The position numbers and the translations under genes are program-made. Below the pieces are notes generated by a model. That model saw nothing but the letters and a program-made list of their open reading frames with translations. It did not search any database and was not told where the DNA came from. Below are positions 1-8,520 of a stretch of DNA of 12,172 bases, in pieces. The first letter of the stretch is position 1. Every line of letters begins with the position of its first letter. Origin of the DNA: an uncultured Collinsella sp. (GTDB taxonomy: Bacteria; Actinomycetota; Coriobacteriia; Coriobacteriales; Coriobacteriaceae); the NCBI GenBank assembly GCA_902475825.1, contig CABSBA010000027.1, forward strand, positions 1 to 12,172, in the 5' to 3' direction.

Positions 1-2
1 TT

Positions 3-10
3 AAAGGAGG
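3..10 (+). promoter_or_regulatory. Ribosome binding site of pyrH
   Basis: AAAGGAGG is a near-perfect anti-Shine-Dalgarno match and ends 6 nt before the TTG codon at 17-19. It fixes the TTG as the pyrH start even though this is not an ATG. The window begins only 2 nt upstream, so the promoter and the preceding gene cannot be seen. Confidence 0.85.
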
Positions 11-16
11 ATCGTT

Positions 17-739
17 TTGTCCGACATCCGATATAAACGCGTGCTTCTTAAGCTTTCCGGCGAAGCACTGATGGGCGACGGCCAATATGGCATCGACCCC
101 AAGATTACCGACCATCTTGCCAAGCAGGTCAAGGAGCTGCTCGCCGTTGGTCACGAGGTCGGCGTGGTTGTCGGCGGCGGCAACATTTTCCGCGGCATGG
201 CCGGCGCTGCCGGTGGCATGGAGCGCGCCCAGGCCGACTACATGGGCATGCTTGCAACCGTTATGAATGCGCTTGCCCTGCAGGATGCCTTCGAGCATAA
301 CGATGTTCCCTGCCGCGTGATGAGCGCTATCCAGATGAACGAGATCTGTGAGCCCTATATTCGCCGTCGCGCTATCAACCACCTTTCCAAGGGCAACGTC
401 GTTATTTTTGCCGCCGGTTCGGGCAATCCGTACTTTACGACCGACACCGCCGCGGCTCTTCGTGCCTGCGAGATCGGTGCTGAGATTCTGATTAAGGCCA
501 CCAAGGTTGACGGCATCTACGACAAGGATCCCGTCAAGTGCGCCGATGCCGTCCGCTTTGACAAGATTACCTATCACGAGGTTCTCGTCCGCGGTCTGCA
601 GGTTATGGATTCCACGGCTACGGCACTGTGCCAGGATAACCGTATGCCGATTTTGGTCCTCAACATCGATGGCGAGGACACCGTCAAGCGCGCGCTTTCG
701 GGTGAGCCCGTCGGCACGCTCGTCTATCAGGAGGATTAA
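17..739 (+). CDS. pyrH: UMP kinase (uridylate kinase)
   Basis: Cytoplasmic hexameric kinase of the amino-acid-kinase fold that phosphorylates UMP to UDP with ATP in pyrimidine nucleotide synthesis. The 240-residue length is normal for the bacterial family. Visible motifs are the N-terminal phosphate-binding KLSGEAL (residues 12-18), GGGNIFRG (53-60) of the nucleotide/UMP site, the [15 protein letters not shown] stretch (136-150) of the UMP-binding region, [10 protein letters not shown] (163-172) and the C-terminal [11 protein letters not shown] (199-209). Translation starts at TTG, supported by the strong ribosome binding site at 3-10. The gene ends 2 nt before frr, whose ribosome binding site (AGGAGG, 730-735) lies inside the last pyrH codons, which implies co-transcription and probably translational coupling. 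In many bacteria rpsB-tsf lies upstream of this pair. That part is outside the window. Confidence 0.97.
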   Translation: MSDIRYKRVLLKLSGEALMGDGQYGIDPKITDHLAKQVKELLAVGHEVGVVVGGGNIFRGMAGAAGGMERAQADYMGMLATVMNALALQDAFEHNDVPCRVMSAIQMNEICEPYIRRRAINHLSKGNVVIFAAGSGNPYFTTDTAAALRACEIGAEILIKATKVDGIYDKDPVKCADAVRFDKITYHEVLVRGLQVMDSTATALCQDNRMPILVLNIDGEDTVKRALSGEPVGTLVYQED

Positions 740-741
740 GC

Positions 742-1278
742 ATGGCAGAGAACATCACCGTCCACATGGACAAGTCGCTCGAGTCCCTCAAGCACAACTT
801 CTCCAAGGTCCGTACCGGCCGCGCCAACGCTAACATTCTGTCCGACATTTCGGTCGATTACTACGGTGTTCCCACGCCGGTTACGCAGGTTGCCGCCGTT
901 AAGACTCCCGAGGCCCATATGCTGCTCATCGAGCCCTGGGACAAGGCGCTTGTCAATGCAATCGTGAAGGCTATCAGCGCTTCTGATCTGGGCATTACTC
1001 CCAACTCTGACGGTACCGTCGTGCGCCTGCCGTTCCCGGCTCCCACCGAGGAGCGTCGTCGCGAGCTCGTCAAGGAGTGCCGCGAGTATGCCGAGCAGGC
1101 CAAGGTTTCCATTCGCAACATTCGTCGTGACTTTAACAACAAGCTCGAGCGCGACGAAGAGCTCACCGAGGACGATGTCCGTCGCGAGCAGGCCAAGGTC
1201 CAGAAGCATACCGATGAGTATGTTGCCAAGGTCGAGGAGCTTCTGAAGGAAAAAGAAGCCGAGGTCATGGAGATCTAA
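742..1278 (+). CDS. frr: Ribosome recycling factor
   Basis: Cytoplasmic factor that, with EF-G, splits the post-termination ribosome so that it can be reused. The protein has 178 residues, against about 185 in E. coli, and the difference is at the N-terminus. Hallmarks are RTGRAN near residue 25 in the first long helix, the YYGVPTPVTQVA segment near residue 40, ASDLGITPNSDG near residue 85, and the C-terminal coiled-coil helices beginning TEERRRELVK with the conserved VSIRNIRRD. The ATG sits 6 nt after AGGAGG. The stop is followed one base later by the GTG of uppS. pyrH-frr adjacency is one of the most conserved bacterial gene pairs and supports the assignment. Confidence 0.97.
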   Translation: MAENITVHMDKSLESLKHNFSKVRTGRANANILSDISVDYYGVPTPVTQVAAVKTPEAHMLLIEPWDKALVNAIVKAISASDLGITPNSDGTVVRLPFPAPTEERRRELVKECREYAEQAKVSIRNIRRDFNNKLERDEELTEDDVRREQAKVQKHTDEYVAKVEELLKEKEAEVMEI

Positions 1279-1279
1279 G

Positions 1280-2074
1280 GTGCAATACGACGAGAACAAA
1301 CTGGTCGAGTACTTTGCCGACGCCCCTGCGGGCGTCGGTTTTTCCGACCTTGACCTCAATAAGATTCCGCATCATATTTCGTGCATCATGGACGGTAACG
1401 GTCGCTGGGCCACGGCTCGCGGTCTTGCCCGCACCGAGGGCCACAAGGCCGGTATCGTCTCCCTGCGCGAGATTATTACCGCATGCGTGCGCTTGGGCGT
1501 CGATGTCCTTTCGGCCTATGCGTTTTCCACCGAAAACTGGAATCGTCCGCAGCACGAGGTCAACGTTTTGATGCATCTGTTTGCCAAGACGTTTATCGAT
1601 GAGCTGCCGCTGCTTAAGCGCGAAAACGTGCGCGTTGTCTTTTTGGGCGATATTTCCGCACTGCCCAAGAAGACCCGCGATGTCTTTGAGCGAGGTCTTG
1701 CCGAGTGTGCCGACCACACCGGCATGACGTTGGCGCTTGCCGTCAACTACGGCGCTCGTGCCGAGATCACCCGTGCTGCCCGTCAGATCGCGCTCGATGT
1801 CGCCGCTGGAAAGATCGATCCTGCCGCTATCGACGATGATATGGTTGCTTCGCATCTGTACACCGCCGGACTGCCCGATCCGGAGCTTGTGATTCGCACC
1901 TCCGGCGAGCTTCGCATTTCGAACTATCTGCTGTGGCAGGTTGCCTATTCCGAGTTTTATGTCACCGATACCTATTGGCCCGACTTTGATCGTTGGGGTC
2001 TTGTCAACGCCATTTTGGCCTATCAGGGCCGCGACCGTAGGTTTGGTGGACTGAGCAAGACCGAGGAGGCTTAA
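1280..2074 (+). CDS. uppS: Isoprenyl (undecaprenyl-type) diphosphate synthase
   Basis: Cis-prenyltransferase that adds isopentenyl units to farnesyl diphosphate and so makes the C55-type lipid carrier for peptidoglycan and other wall polymers. The protein has 264 residues. Conserved blocks are HISCIMDGNGRWA (32-44, with the catalytic/Mg-binding Asp38), AYAFSTENWNRP (79-90), VNYGARAEI (155-163), VIRTSGELRISNYLLWQ (204-220, pyrophosphate-binding arginines) and SEFYVTDTYWPDFD (224-237). The start is GTG at 1280 with GGAG at 1269-1272, a spacing of 7 nt. No ATG, GTG or TTG occurs in frame between there and Met37 of the catalytic motif, so no later start is credible. Codons 13-22 contain a perfect terminator-like hairpin (1317-1343, listed separately). 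cis-Prenyltransferase membership is certain. The exact chain length of the product is inferred. Confidence 0.95.
   Translation: MQYDENKLVEYFADAPAGVGFSDLDLNKIPHHISCIMDGNGRWATARGLARTEGHKAGIVSLREIITACVRLGVDVLSAYAFSTENWNRPQHEVNVLMHLFAKTFIDELPLLKRENVRVVFLGDISALPKKTRDVFERGLAECADHTGMTLALAVNYGARAEITRAARQIALDVAAGKIDPAAIDDDMVASHLYTAGLPDPELVIRTSGELRISNYLLWQVAYSEFYVTDTYWPDFDRWGLVNAILAYQGRDRRFGGLSKTEEA
1317..1343 (+). terminator. Terminator-like hairpin inside the 5' end of uppS
   Basis: CCGACGCCC (1317-1325) and GGGCGTCGG (1330-1338) form a perfect 9-bp GC-rich stem with loop CTGC, followed at once by TTTTT (1339-1343). This is the form of an intrinsic terminator. It lies 37 nt after the GTG start of uppS and encodes residues 13-22. 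The sequence CCGAC recurs just downstream (1344-1348), so the GTCGG of the 3' arm (1334-1338) has a second possible partner. Whether it terminates in vivo is not known. Translating ribosomes would be expected to melt it. Confidence 0.6.
2063..2069 (+). promoter_or_regulatory. Ribosome binding site of cdsA
   Basis: GAGGAGG lies in the last codons of uppS, 7 nt before the GTG at 2077, and decides that non-ATG start. Confidence 0.75.
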
Positions 2075-2076
2075 TC

Positions 2077-2952
2077 GTGTCCGATCGTCCCAAGGTGTCT
2101 ACTCCCAAGGCGCCTGCCGCCAAGAGCGGCGCGGCTGCGACTTCGTGGTTGGCCGGCTTTATTACCCGCGCCGCCGCAGGTATCGTCTACGCTGTCGTAT
2201 TTATTCTCTGCCTGGTTTTGGGCATCGTTCCCACTGCCATCTTCGTCTCCGTCATGAGCGGCCTGTGCTGCTATGAGTTTTTTCGCATGACGAGGCTCGA
2301 TGGCAAGGTGGCCAACGAGCGCTTGGGTATCGCTGCCGCCGTTCTCTTTCCGCTCTCGGCGCTGGGCGACTCGCTGCTGTTGAATGCCCTGCTTTTTGCC
2401 CTGATGCTTGCGGTTGGCATTTGGTATGTCTGTTCGTCGCGTACTCGCATATCCGATGTAGCTGTGACGCTCATGGGTCCCATCTATACCGGTTTTATGC
2501 TGTCGGCCATTGTGCTGCTGCGCGATGCCGTGCCCGGTTTTGCCGGCGCCTTGCTTTCGGTGGGCGTTTGCGCGTCTCTCTGGGTCTCCGATTCGTTTGC
2601 CTACATCGTGGGCAGCCGTATCGGCAAGCACAAGATGGTTCCCAAGATTTCTCCCAAAAAGAGCTGGGAGGGCTTTTTCGGCGGCATCTTGGGCTCGATT
2701 CTCATCTGGCTCATTTTGTGGGCAACGCATTTCTATAAGCTGAGCTTGCCCTATGCACTGCTGTGCGGCGTGGTCGTGTCCATTTTGGGCGTTATCGGCG
2801 ACCTCATCGAGTCGCGCATCAAGCGCGGCGTGGGCGTCAAGGATTCCGGCAATCTGATTCCGGGCCATGGCGGCATGCTGGACCGTAGCGACTCGCTTAT
2901 CTTTGGCTGCATTACCGCGCAGTTGCTTTTGATGATCGGAGGCGTGCTGTAA
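2077..2952 (+). CDS. cdsA: Phosphatidate cytidylyltransferase (CDP-diglyceride synthase)
   Basis: Integral membrane enzyme that makes CDP-diacylglycerol from CTP and phosphatidic acid, the branch-point precursor of anionic phospholipids. It has 291 residues with a hydrophilic N-terminal tail of about 25 residues and several hydrophobic segments (roughly 31-60, 83-118, 130-170, 200-220 and 225-245). Diagnostic motifs are DSFAYIVGSRIGKHK (172-186), the ISPKKSWEG block (191-199) and the CDS signature at about 246-272: SRIKR, then KDSG, then PGHGG and LDRSD. The residue between DR and D is usually hydrophobic but is Ser here, a mild deviation. The GTG start lies 2 nt after the uppS stop. The gene shares one base with dxr (TAATG). 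Its position between uppS and dxr is typical of lipid-precursor operons. Confidence 0.95.
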   Translation: MSDRPKVSTPKAPAAKSGAAATSWLAGFITRAAAGIVYAVVFILCLVLGIVPTAIFVSVMSGLCCYEFFRMTRLDGKVANERLGIAAAVLFPLSALGDSLLLNALLFALMLAVGIWYVCSSRTRISDVAVTLMGPIYTGFMLSAIVLLRDAVPGFAGALLSVGVCASLWVSDSFAYIVGSRIGKHKMVPKISPKKSWEGFFGGILGSILIWLILWATHFYKLSLPYALLCGVVVSILGVIGDLIESRIKRGVGVKDSGNLIPGHGGMLDRSDSLIFGCITAQLLLMIGGVL

Positions 2953-4139
2953 TGGCTTTTCAGACGACGTGCGGCCCCGACGGGCGTCTGCGGGTTGCAA
3001 TTTTGGGTTGTACGGGCTCTATCGGCACGCAGGCACTCGATGTATGCCGTCAGCATGTCGATCGACTGCAGGTGACGGCACTGTCCGTTAACTCCAGCAC
3101 CTCGGAGCTCGTTGCGTTTGCCCGTGAGTTTTCGGTTCCGGCTGTTGCCGTGGCCGATGTTGCCCATGGTGCGGACGCTGTACTGCAGGAGTTGCCCGAG
3201 GGCACCGAGCTCGGTGTTGGTGCGCAGGCGGTTTGCGAGCTCGCACGTCGCGATGACGTCGACTGTGTCCTTGTTGCTATTGTGGGCGCTGCCGGGCTCG
3301 AAGCGAGCCATGCTGCCCTGACCTCGAACAAGCGTCTTGCACTTGCTAACAAAGAGTCCCTCGTTGTCGGCGGCGATCTGCTGATGCCGTTGGCGCAGCC
3401 GGGTCAGCTCATTCCGGTCGACTCTGAGCACTCCGCCATCTACCAGTGCTATCTGGGGGAGAATCCGCGCGAGGCCCACTGCATTTGGCTCACTTGTTCG
3501 GGCGGTCCGTTCTTTGGCCGTTCGCGCGAGGATCTCGACCACGTGACCCGCAATGACGCCTTGGCGCATCCCACGTGGGCCATGGGGGCAAAGATCACCA
3601 TCGACTCCGCCACCCTTATGAACAAGGGCCTGGAGCGTATCGAGGCGATGCATCTGTTCGGTTGCGACCTCGACTTTATCAACGTGGTTGTTCAGCGTCA
3701 GTCCAAGATTCACTCTATGGTCGAGTTTGCCGACGGCTCCGTGATGGCACACCTTGGCGCCTCCGATATGCGCATTCCCATTCAGTTTGCCTTCTCGTAT
3801 CCCGAGCGTTGGGATACCCCAGCGCCTCGAATCGATTTCCGCGAGCTCGGGCAGCTCACGTTTGATGCTGCCGATATGGACACATTCCGCTGCCTGGCGC
3901 TGGCCGAGCGTGCCGGCAGAACGGGCGGCACCATGCCGTGCGTGCTGAATGCCGCCAACGAAGTTGCCGTCGATGCCTTCCTGCACGATGCCTGTACCTT
4001 TACCGATATCGACCGTATCGTCGAGTCGTGCATGGATGCACACGATACGCAGGCGGTCGCATCCTTTGAGCAGCTTCGCGATATCGATACGTGGGCTCGT
4101 GCCAAGGCCGCCGAAGTGCTCGCTGCAACCCGCTCTTAA
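2952..4139 (+). CDS. dxr: 1-deoxy-D-xylulose 5-phosphate reductoisomerase
   Basis: Second enzyme of the MEP pathway. It rearranges and reduces DXP to 2-C-methyl-D-erythritol 4-phosphate with NADPH and a divalent metal, and is the target of fosmidomycin. The protein has 395 residues, a normal length. The N-terminal Rossmann domain carries GCTGSIG (19-25). The catalytic domain shows LANKESLV (131-138), the metal ligands in VDSEH (Asp157, Glu159), SGGPF (183-187), HPTWAMG (206-212) and MNKGLE (223-228, with metal ligand Glu228), then IHSM (253-256). The C-terminal region has LNAANEVAV (332-340). The loop usually reading HPQS is QRQS here (248-251). The ATG at 2952 overlaps the cdsA stop by one base, with GGAGG at 2938-2942. 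Confidence 0.96.
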   Translation: MAFQTTCGPDGRLRVAILGCTGSIGTQALDVCRQHVDRLQVTALSVNSSTSELVAFAREFSVPAVAVADVAHGADAVLQELPEGTELGVGAQAVCELARRDDVDCVLVAIVGAAGLEASHAALTSNKRLALANKESLVVGGDLLMPLAQPGQLIPVDSEHSAIYQCYLGENPREAHCIWLTCSGGPFFGRSREDLDHVTRNDALAHPTWAMGAKITIDSATLMNKGLERIEAMHLFGCDLDFINVVVQRQSKIHSMVEFADGSVMAHLGASDMRIPIQFAFSYPERWDTPAPRIDFRELGQLTFDAADMDTFRCLALAERAGRTGGTMPCVLNAANEVAVDAFLHDACTFTDIDRIVESCMDAHDTQAVASFEQLRDIDTWARAKAAEVLAATRS

Positions 4140-4162
4140 TCGTAAGGATTGCTTTTCGTTTT

Positions 4163-5524
4163 ATGGATACTGTTCTGAGCGTTCTCTCCTCAGTCTTTTG
4201 GGGCCTTTTGATGCTATCCGTCCTCGTGTTTCTTCATGAGGGCGGCCACTTTTTGGCGGCCCGTGCGTGCGGCGTGCGCGTCACCGAGTTTTTCTTGGGC
4301 CTACCGTGCCGCTTTGACATTCATCGTACGTCGCGTTGCATCGGTACCAAGTTTGGCGTGACGCCGCTGCTGCTGGGTGGCTATGCCGCTATCTGCGGTA
4401 TGGACCCGACCGATGTCTCGTGCGCCGACCGTGTGCTTGCGGCGATCTATCGTCATGGTCGCGTTTCGGTTGCAGACCTTTCCGTCGAGCTGGAGCTGCC
4501 CGAGGAGGATGTTCTCGAGGCTTGTGCCTTGCTTTTGGGCTGGGGTTCCATTGCGCCTTGGTACGAGGAAGGGGAGAAGCCTTCACCCAGCTATTATCCG
4601 GTTAGGTACCAGACGCTGCCGCGCGATGCTGCAGGATATACCACCTTTGACGGCCGCAAGTTCGATCGAGAGCATGCGACTGCCGAGGGCGATGTGTGGG
4701 AGCTGCCGGTCACTGCTTCGGAGTTCCTCGAGCAGGAGCGTTCGCATACCTATCTGGGCCAGGGTTTTCTCAAGCGTGCCTTTATGCTGCTCGCGGGCAT
4801 TCTCGTCAATATCCTGACGGGCTTTTTGCTGCTTATGAGCATCTACTCTATCGCCGGCGTATCGGTGCCGGTCGATAGCAATGTGATCGGTCAGGTCGAA
4901 GAAGGCTCGATAGCCGCCAAGGCGGGCATCGAGGCCGGCGACACGATTCTTAGTGTCGATGGCGTGTCCTGCTCCAGCTGGATGGATGTGTATGATGCCA
5001 TCGGCAAGGCTGCCGGTCAGGACGATATCGCCATTGAGTACCAGCGCGACGGTAAGAAACTTTCGACCTCGGTCGCGCTCAAGGAGGACGAGCGTTTGGG
5101 TGTTTATGCTTCTACGCAGGTGGTCCATTTGGACCCTATCACCTCGGCGCGCCTGTCGTTCTCCTATGTTCAGCAGACTGCTGAGGGCGTTATGCGTCTG
5201 CTGCAGCCGCAGCATACGATGGAGATACTCGATCAGTCCAGCTCGATTGTTGGCATCAGCGTCATGTCTTCTCAGGCGGCGGCAGCCGGCCCCGCGACGT
5301 TCTTGACATTTGCCGCGCTCATCTCGTTCTCGCTGGGCTTTATGAACCTGCTGCCCATTCCGCCGCTCGACGGGGGAAAGCTGGTTATCGAGATCATCCA
5401 AAAGGTCGCCGGTCGCGAGCTGCCGCTGAAGGTGCAGACGATCGTCAGCTATGTCGGCATCGTGCTCTTTGCGCTGCTGTTTGTCTATATGCTTCGTTCC
5501 GACGTCCTTCGATTTATTTTGTAG
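4163..5524 (+). CDS. rseP: RseP/RasP-type site-2 intramembrane zinc metalloprotease (M50) with cytoplasmic insertion
   Basis: Membrane protease of the S2P/M50B family, which typically cleaves anti-sigma factors or signal-peptide remnants within the membrane. From the ATG at 4163 it has 453 residues. The first transmembrane helix carries the zinc motif HEGGH (25-29) and the second active-site block is NLLPIPPLDGG (395-405, with Asp403). A single PDZ domain spans about 237-310 (core about 248-280), followed by further hydrophobic helices (about 376-400 and 425-445). Between LLGGYAAICGMDP (70-82) and the helix starting FLKRAFMLL (202-210) lie about 115 residues with no counterpart in the minimal family. 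Residues 87-133 read like a winged helix. The usual AGPxxN is AGILVN (211-216). The open frame extends further upstream into dxr, but the ATG at 4163 gives the proper N-terminus. The only ribosome binding site candidate is AAGGA at 4144-4148, rather distant at 14 nt. Its place between dxr and ispG matches a common actinobacterial order. Confidence 0.93.
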   Translation: MDTVLSVLSSVFWGLLMLSVLVFLHEGGHFLAARACGVRVTEFFLGLPCRFDIHRTSRCIGTKFGVTPLLLGGYAAICGMDPTDVSCADRVLAAIYRHGRVSVADLSVELELPEEDVLEACALLLGWGSIAPWYEEGEKPSPSYYPVRYQTLPRDAAGYTTFDGRKFDREHATAEGDVWELPVTASEFLEQERSHTYLGQGFLKRAFMLLAGILVNILTGFLLLMSIYSIAGVSVPVDSNVIGQVEEGSIAAKAGIEAGDTILSVDGVSCSSWMDVYDAIGKAAGQDDIAIEYQRDGKKLSTSVALKEDERLGVYASTQVVHLDPITSARLSFSYVQQTAEGVMRLLQPQHTMEILDQSSSIVGISVMSSQAAAAGPATFLTFAALISFSLGFMNLLPIPPLDGGKLVIEIIQKVAGRELPLKVQTIVSYVGIVLFALLFVYMLRSDVLRFIL

Positions 5525-5529
5525 GGGAG
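5524..5529 (+). promoter_or_regulatory. Ribosome binding site of ispG
   Basis: GGGGAG begins at the last base of the rseP stop codon and ends 8 nt before the TTG at 5538. It favours that TTG over the in-frame GTG at 5529, which would overlap the site itself. Confidence 0.7.
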
Positions 5530-5537
5530 TGTTTGGA

Positions 5538-6620
5538 TTGTCTTTATCCCATCCTTTGCCGCGCGAGCTGACGCGCCCCGTGCATGTGGGCGGCGTTCAG
5601 ATCGGTGGCGGCGCACCGGTGGTGGTCCAATCCATGACCTGCACCGATACCGCCGACGCGCAGGCAACGCTTGCACAAGTTCGTGCACTCGCCCAGGCGG
5701 GTTGTGATGTTGTGCGCGTGAGCGTGCCCACTGAGGCTGCGCTCGAGGGCTTTCGCACGATTTGTGCGGAGTCTCCGGTGCCGATCGTTGCCGATATCCA
5801 CTTTAACCATAAACTCGCCATTGGTGCCGTGGAGGCCGGTGCCGCTAAACTCCGCATCAATCCCGGCAACATTGGCGATTGGGCTAAGGTCGATGCCGTG
5901 ATCGATGCCGCGGGCGCCGCTGGGTGCGCGATTCGCATTGGCGTGAACGCCGGCTCGCTTGAGCAGGATATCGCCGAGCGCGATGACCTTACGCAGCCCG
6001 AAAAGCTTGTGATGTCGAGCGAGCGTTTCGTCAAACATTTTGAGGATCGCGGCTTTACCAATATCGTGCTTTCCGCCAAGGCTCATAGCGTGTCCACGAC
6101 GCTTGACACCTATCGTGCCCTGTCGCGCGAAATCCCCCATGTTCCGCTTCATTTGGGCGTGACTGAGGCCGGAACCAAGCTCCAGGGCACCATTAAGAGC
6201 TCTGTGGGCCTGGGAATTTTGCTTTCCGAGGGCATTGGCGACACCATGCGCGTCTCGCTCACGGCCGATCCGGTCGAGGAACCGCCGGTCGCCTGGGGTA
6301 TTCTGCAGTCGCTCGGCCTTCGCCGTCGTGGTCCCGAGATCGTCTCGTGCCCCACGTGCGCTCGCTGCCAGGTTAACCTCATTCCTATCGCCGAGGAGGT
6401 CACCGAGCGGCTTAAGAACTACTCCGCGCCGCTTTCGATTGCCGTGATGGGCTGTGCAGTCAATGGCCCCGGCGAGGCCTCTGACGCCGACTTGGGTGTT
6501 GCCTGCGGACGAGGTCAGGGCCTGCTCTTTTCGCACGGCCAGATCATTGGTAAAGTAGCTGAGGACCAAATTGTCGACGCGCTAATGGCCGAGGTCGACA
6601 AGCTTATTGAGGAGAAATAA
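5538..6620 (+). CDS. ispG: 4-hydroxy-3-methylbut-2-en-1-yl diphosphate synthase (GcpE)
   Basis: Penultimate MEP pathway enzyme. It is a [4Fe-4S] protein that reductively converts MEcPP to HMBPP, needing ferredoxin or flavodoxin electrons. From the chosen TTG it has 360 residues (E. coli 372). The N-terminal TIM barrel shows VVVQSMTCTDT (28-38), VRVSVPTE (59-66), VADIHFN (84-90) and RINPGNIG (106-113). The C-terminal reductase-like domain holds the cluster ligands CPTC (Cys271, Cys274) and GCAVNGPGE (Cys306 and the ligand/acid Glu313). An additional Cys277 follows directly. The open frame extends upstream to 5451 inside rseP, but those residues do not resemble IspG. The stop codon abuts the ATG of proS with no spacer, so co-transcription is very likely. 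Confidence 0.95.
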   Translation: MSLSHPLPRELTRPVHVGGVQIGGGAPVVVQSMTCTDTADAQATLAQVRALAQAGCDVVRVSVPTEAALEGFRTICAESPVPIVADIHFNHKLAIGAVEAGAAKLRINPGNIGDWAKVDAVIDAAGAAGCAIRIGVNAGSLEQDIAERDDLTQPEKLVMSSERFVKHFEDRGFTNIVLSAKAHSVSTTLDTYRALSREIPHVPLHLGVTEAGTKLQGTIKSSVGLGILLSEGIGDTMRVSLTADPVEEPPVAWGILQSLGLRRRGPEIVSCPTCARCQVNLIPIAEEVTERLKNYSAPLSIAVMGCAVNGPGEASDADLGVACGRGQGLLFSHGQIIGKVAEDQIVDALMAEVDKLIEEK

Positions 6621-8342
<1,722 letters not shown>

Positions 8343-8375
8343 TCGACATTTCTGCTAGTAGATGTAATTGCAGGC

Positions 8376-8420
8376 CTGCTCCGCATCTCTCTTAGAATGA
8401 GATGCGGAGCAGTCTTTTTT
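8376..8420 (+). terminator. Intrinsic terminator of the pyrH-proS unit
   Basis: CTGCTCCGCATCTC (8376-8389) pairs perfectly with GAGATGCGGAGCAG (8399-8412), a 14-bp stem with a 9-nt loop, followed by TCTTTTTT (8413-8420). It lies 33 nt after the proS stop and is a strong Rho-independent terminator for plus-strand transcription. Confidence 0.95.
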
Positions 8421-8444
8421 GTTGCGTGAATAAGCTCGACGGGT

Positions 8445-8488
8445 AAAGGAAAACCCCACAGCCCAAATGAGCTGCGGGGTTTTCCTTT
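8445..8488. terminator. Bidirectional intrinsic terminator between convergent genes
   Basis: AAAGGAAAACCCC (8445-8457) pairs with GGGGTTTTCCTTT (8476-8488). After an A/C mismatch the stem continues as CAGC with GCTG, leaving an 8-nt loop. The A-rich 5' arm and T-rich 3' arm let it work in both directions. It backs up the proS terminator and is the likely terminator of the minus-strand phosphotransferase, whose stop is 33 nt away. The rest of the 178-nt gap between 8343 and 8520 shows no gene. Confidence 0.88.
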
Positions 8489-8520
8489 GTGCCTCCGATG
8501 CGAAATAAATCGCTCAGATA

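Noticed and set aside
2751..4043. A 430-codon minus-strand frame opposite dxr
   Set aside because: Shadow of dxr and cdsA coding bias. No domain or ribosome binding site, and the opposite strand carries unmistakable Dxr motifs.
4091..4162. Upstream extension of rseP by 24 codons
   Set aside because: The extra residues overlap dxr and are arginine-rich and unlike a membrane protease N-terminus. The ATG at 4163 leads straight into the first membrane helix.
5451..5537. Upstream extension of ispG by 29 codons
   Set aside because: It overlaps the end of rseP, reads as a Cys/Phe-rich stretch unlike IspG, and the ribosome binding site at 5524-5529 points to the TTG at 5538.
5544..6569. Long minus-strand frame opposite ispG
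   Set aside because: Its composition is that of a reversed GC-rich gene, and IspG on the plus strand is complete.
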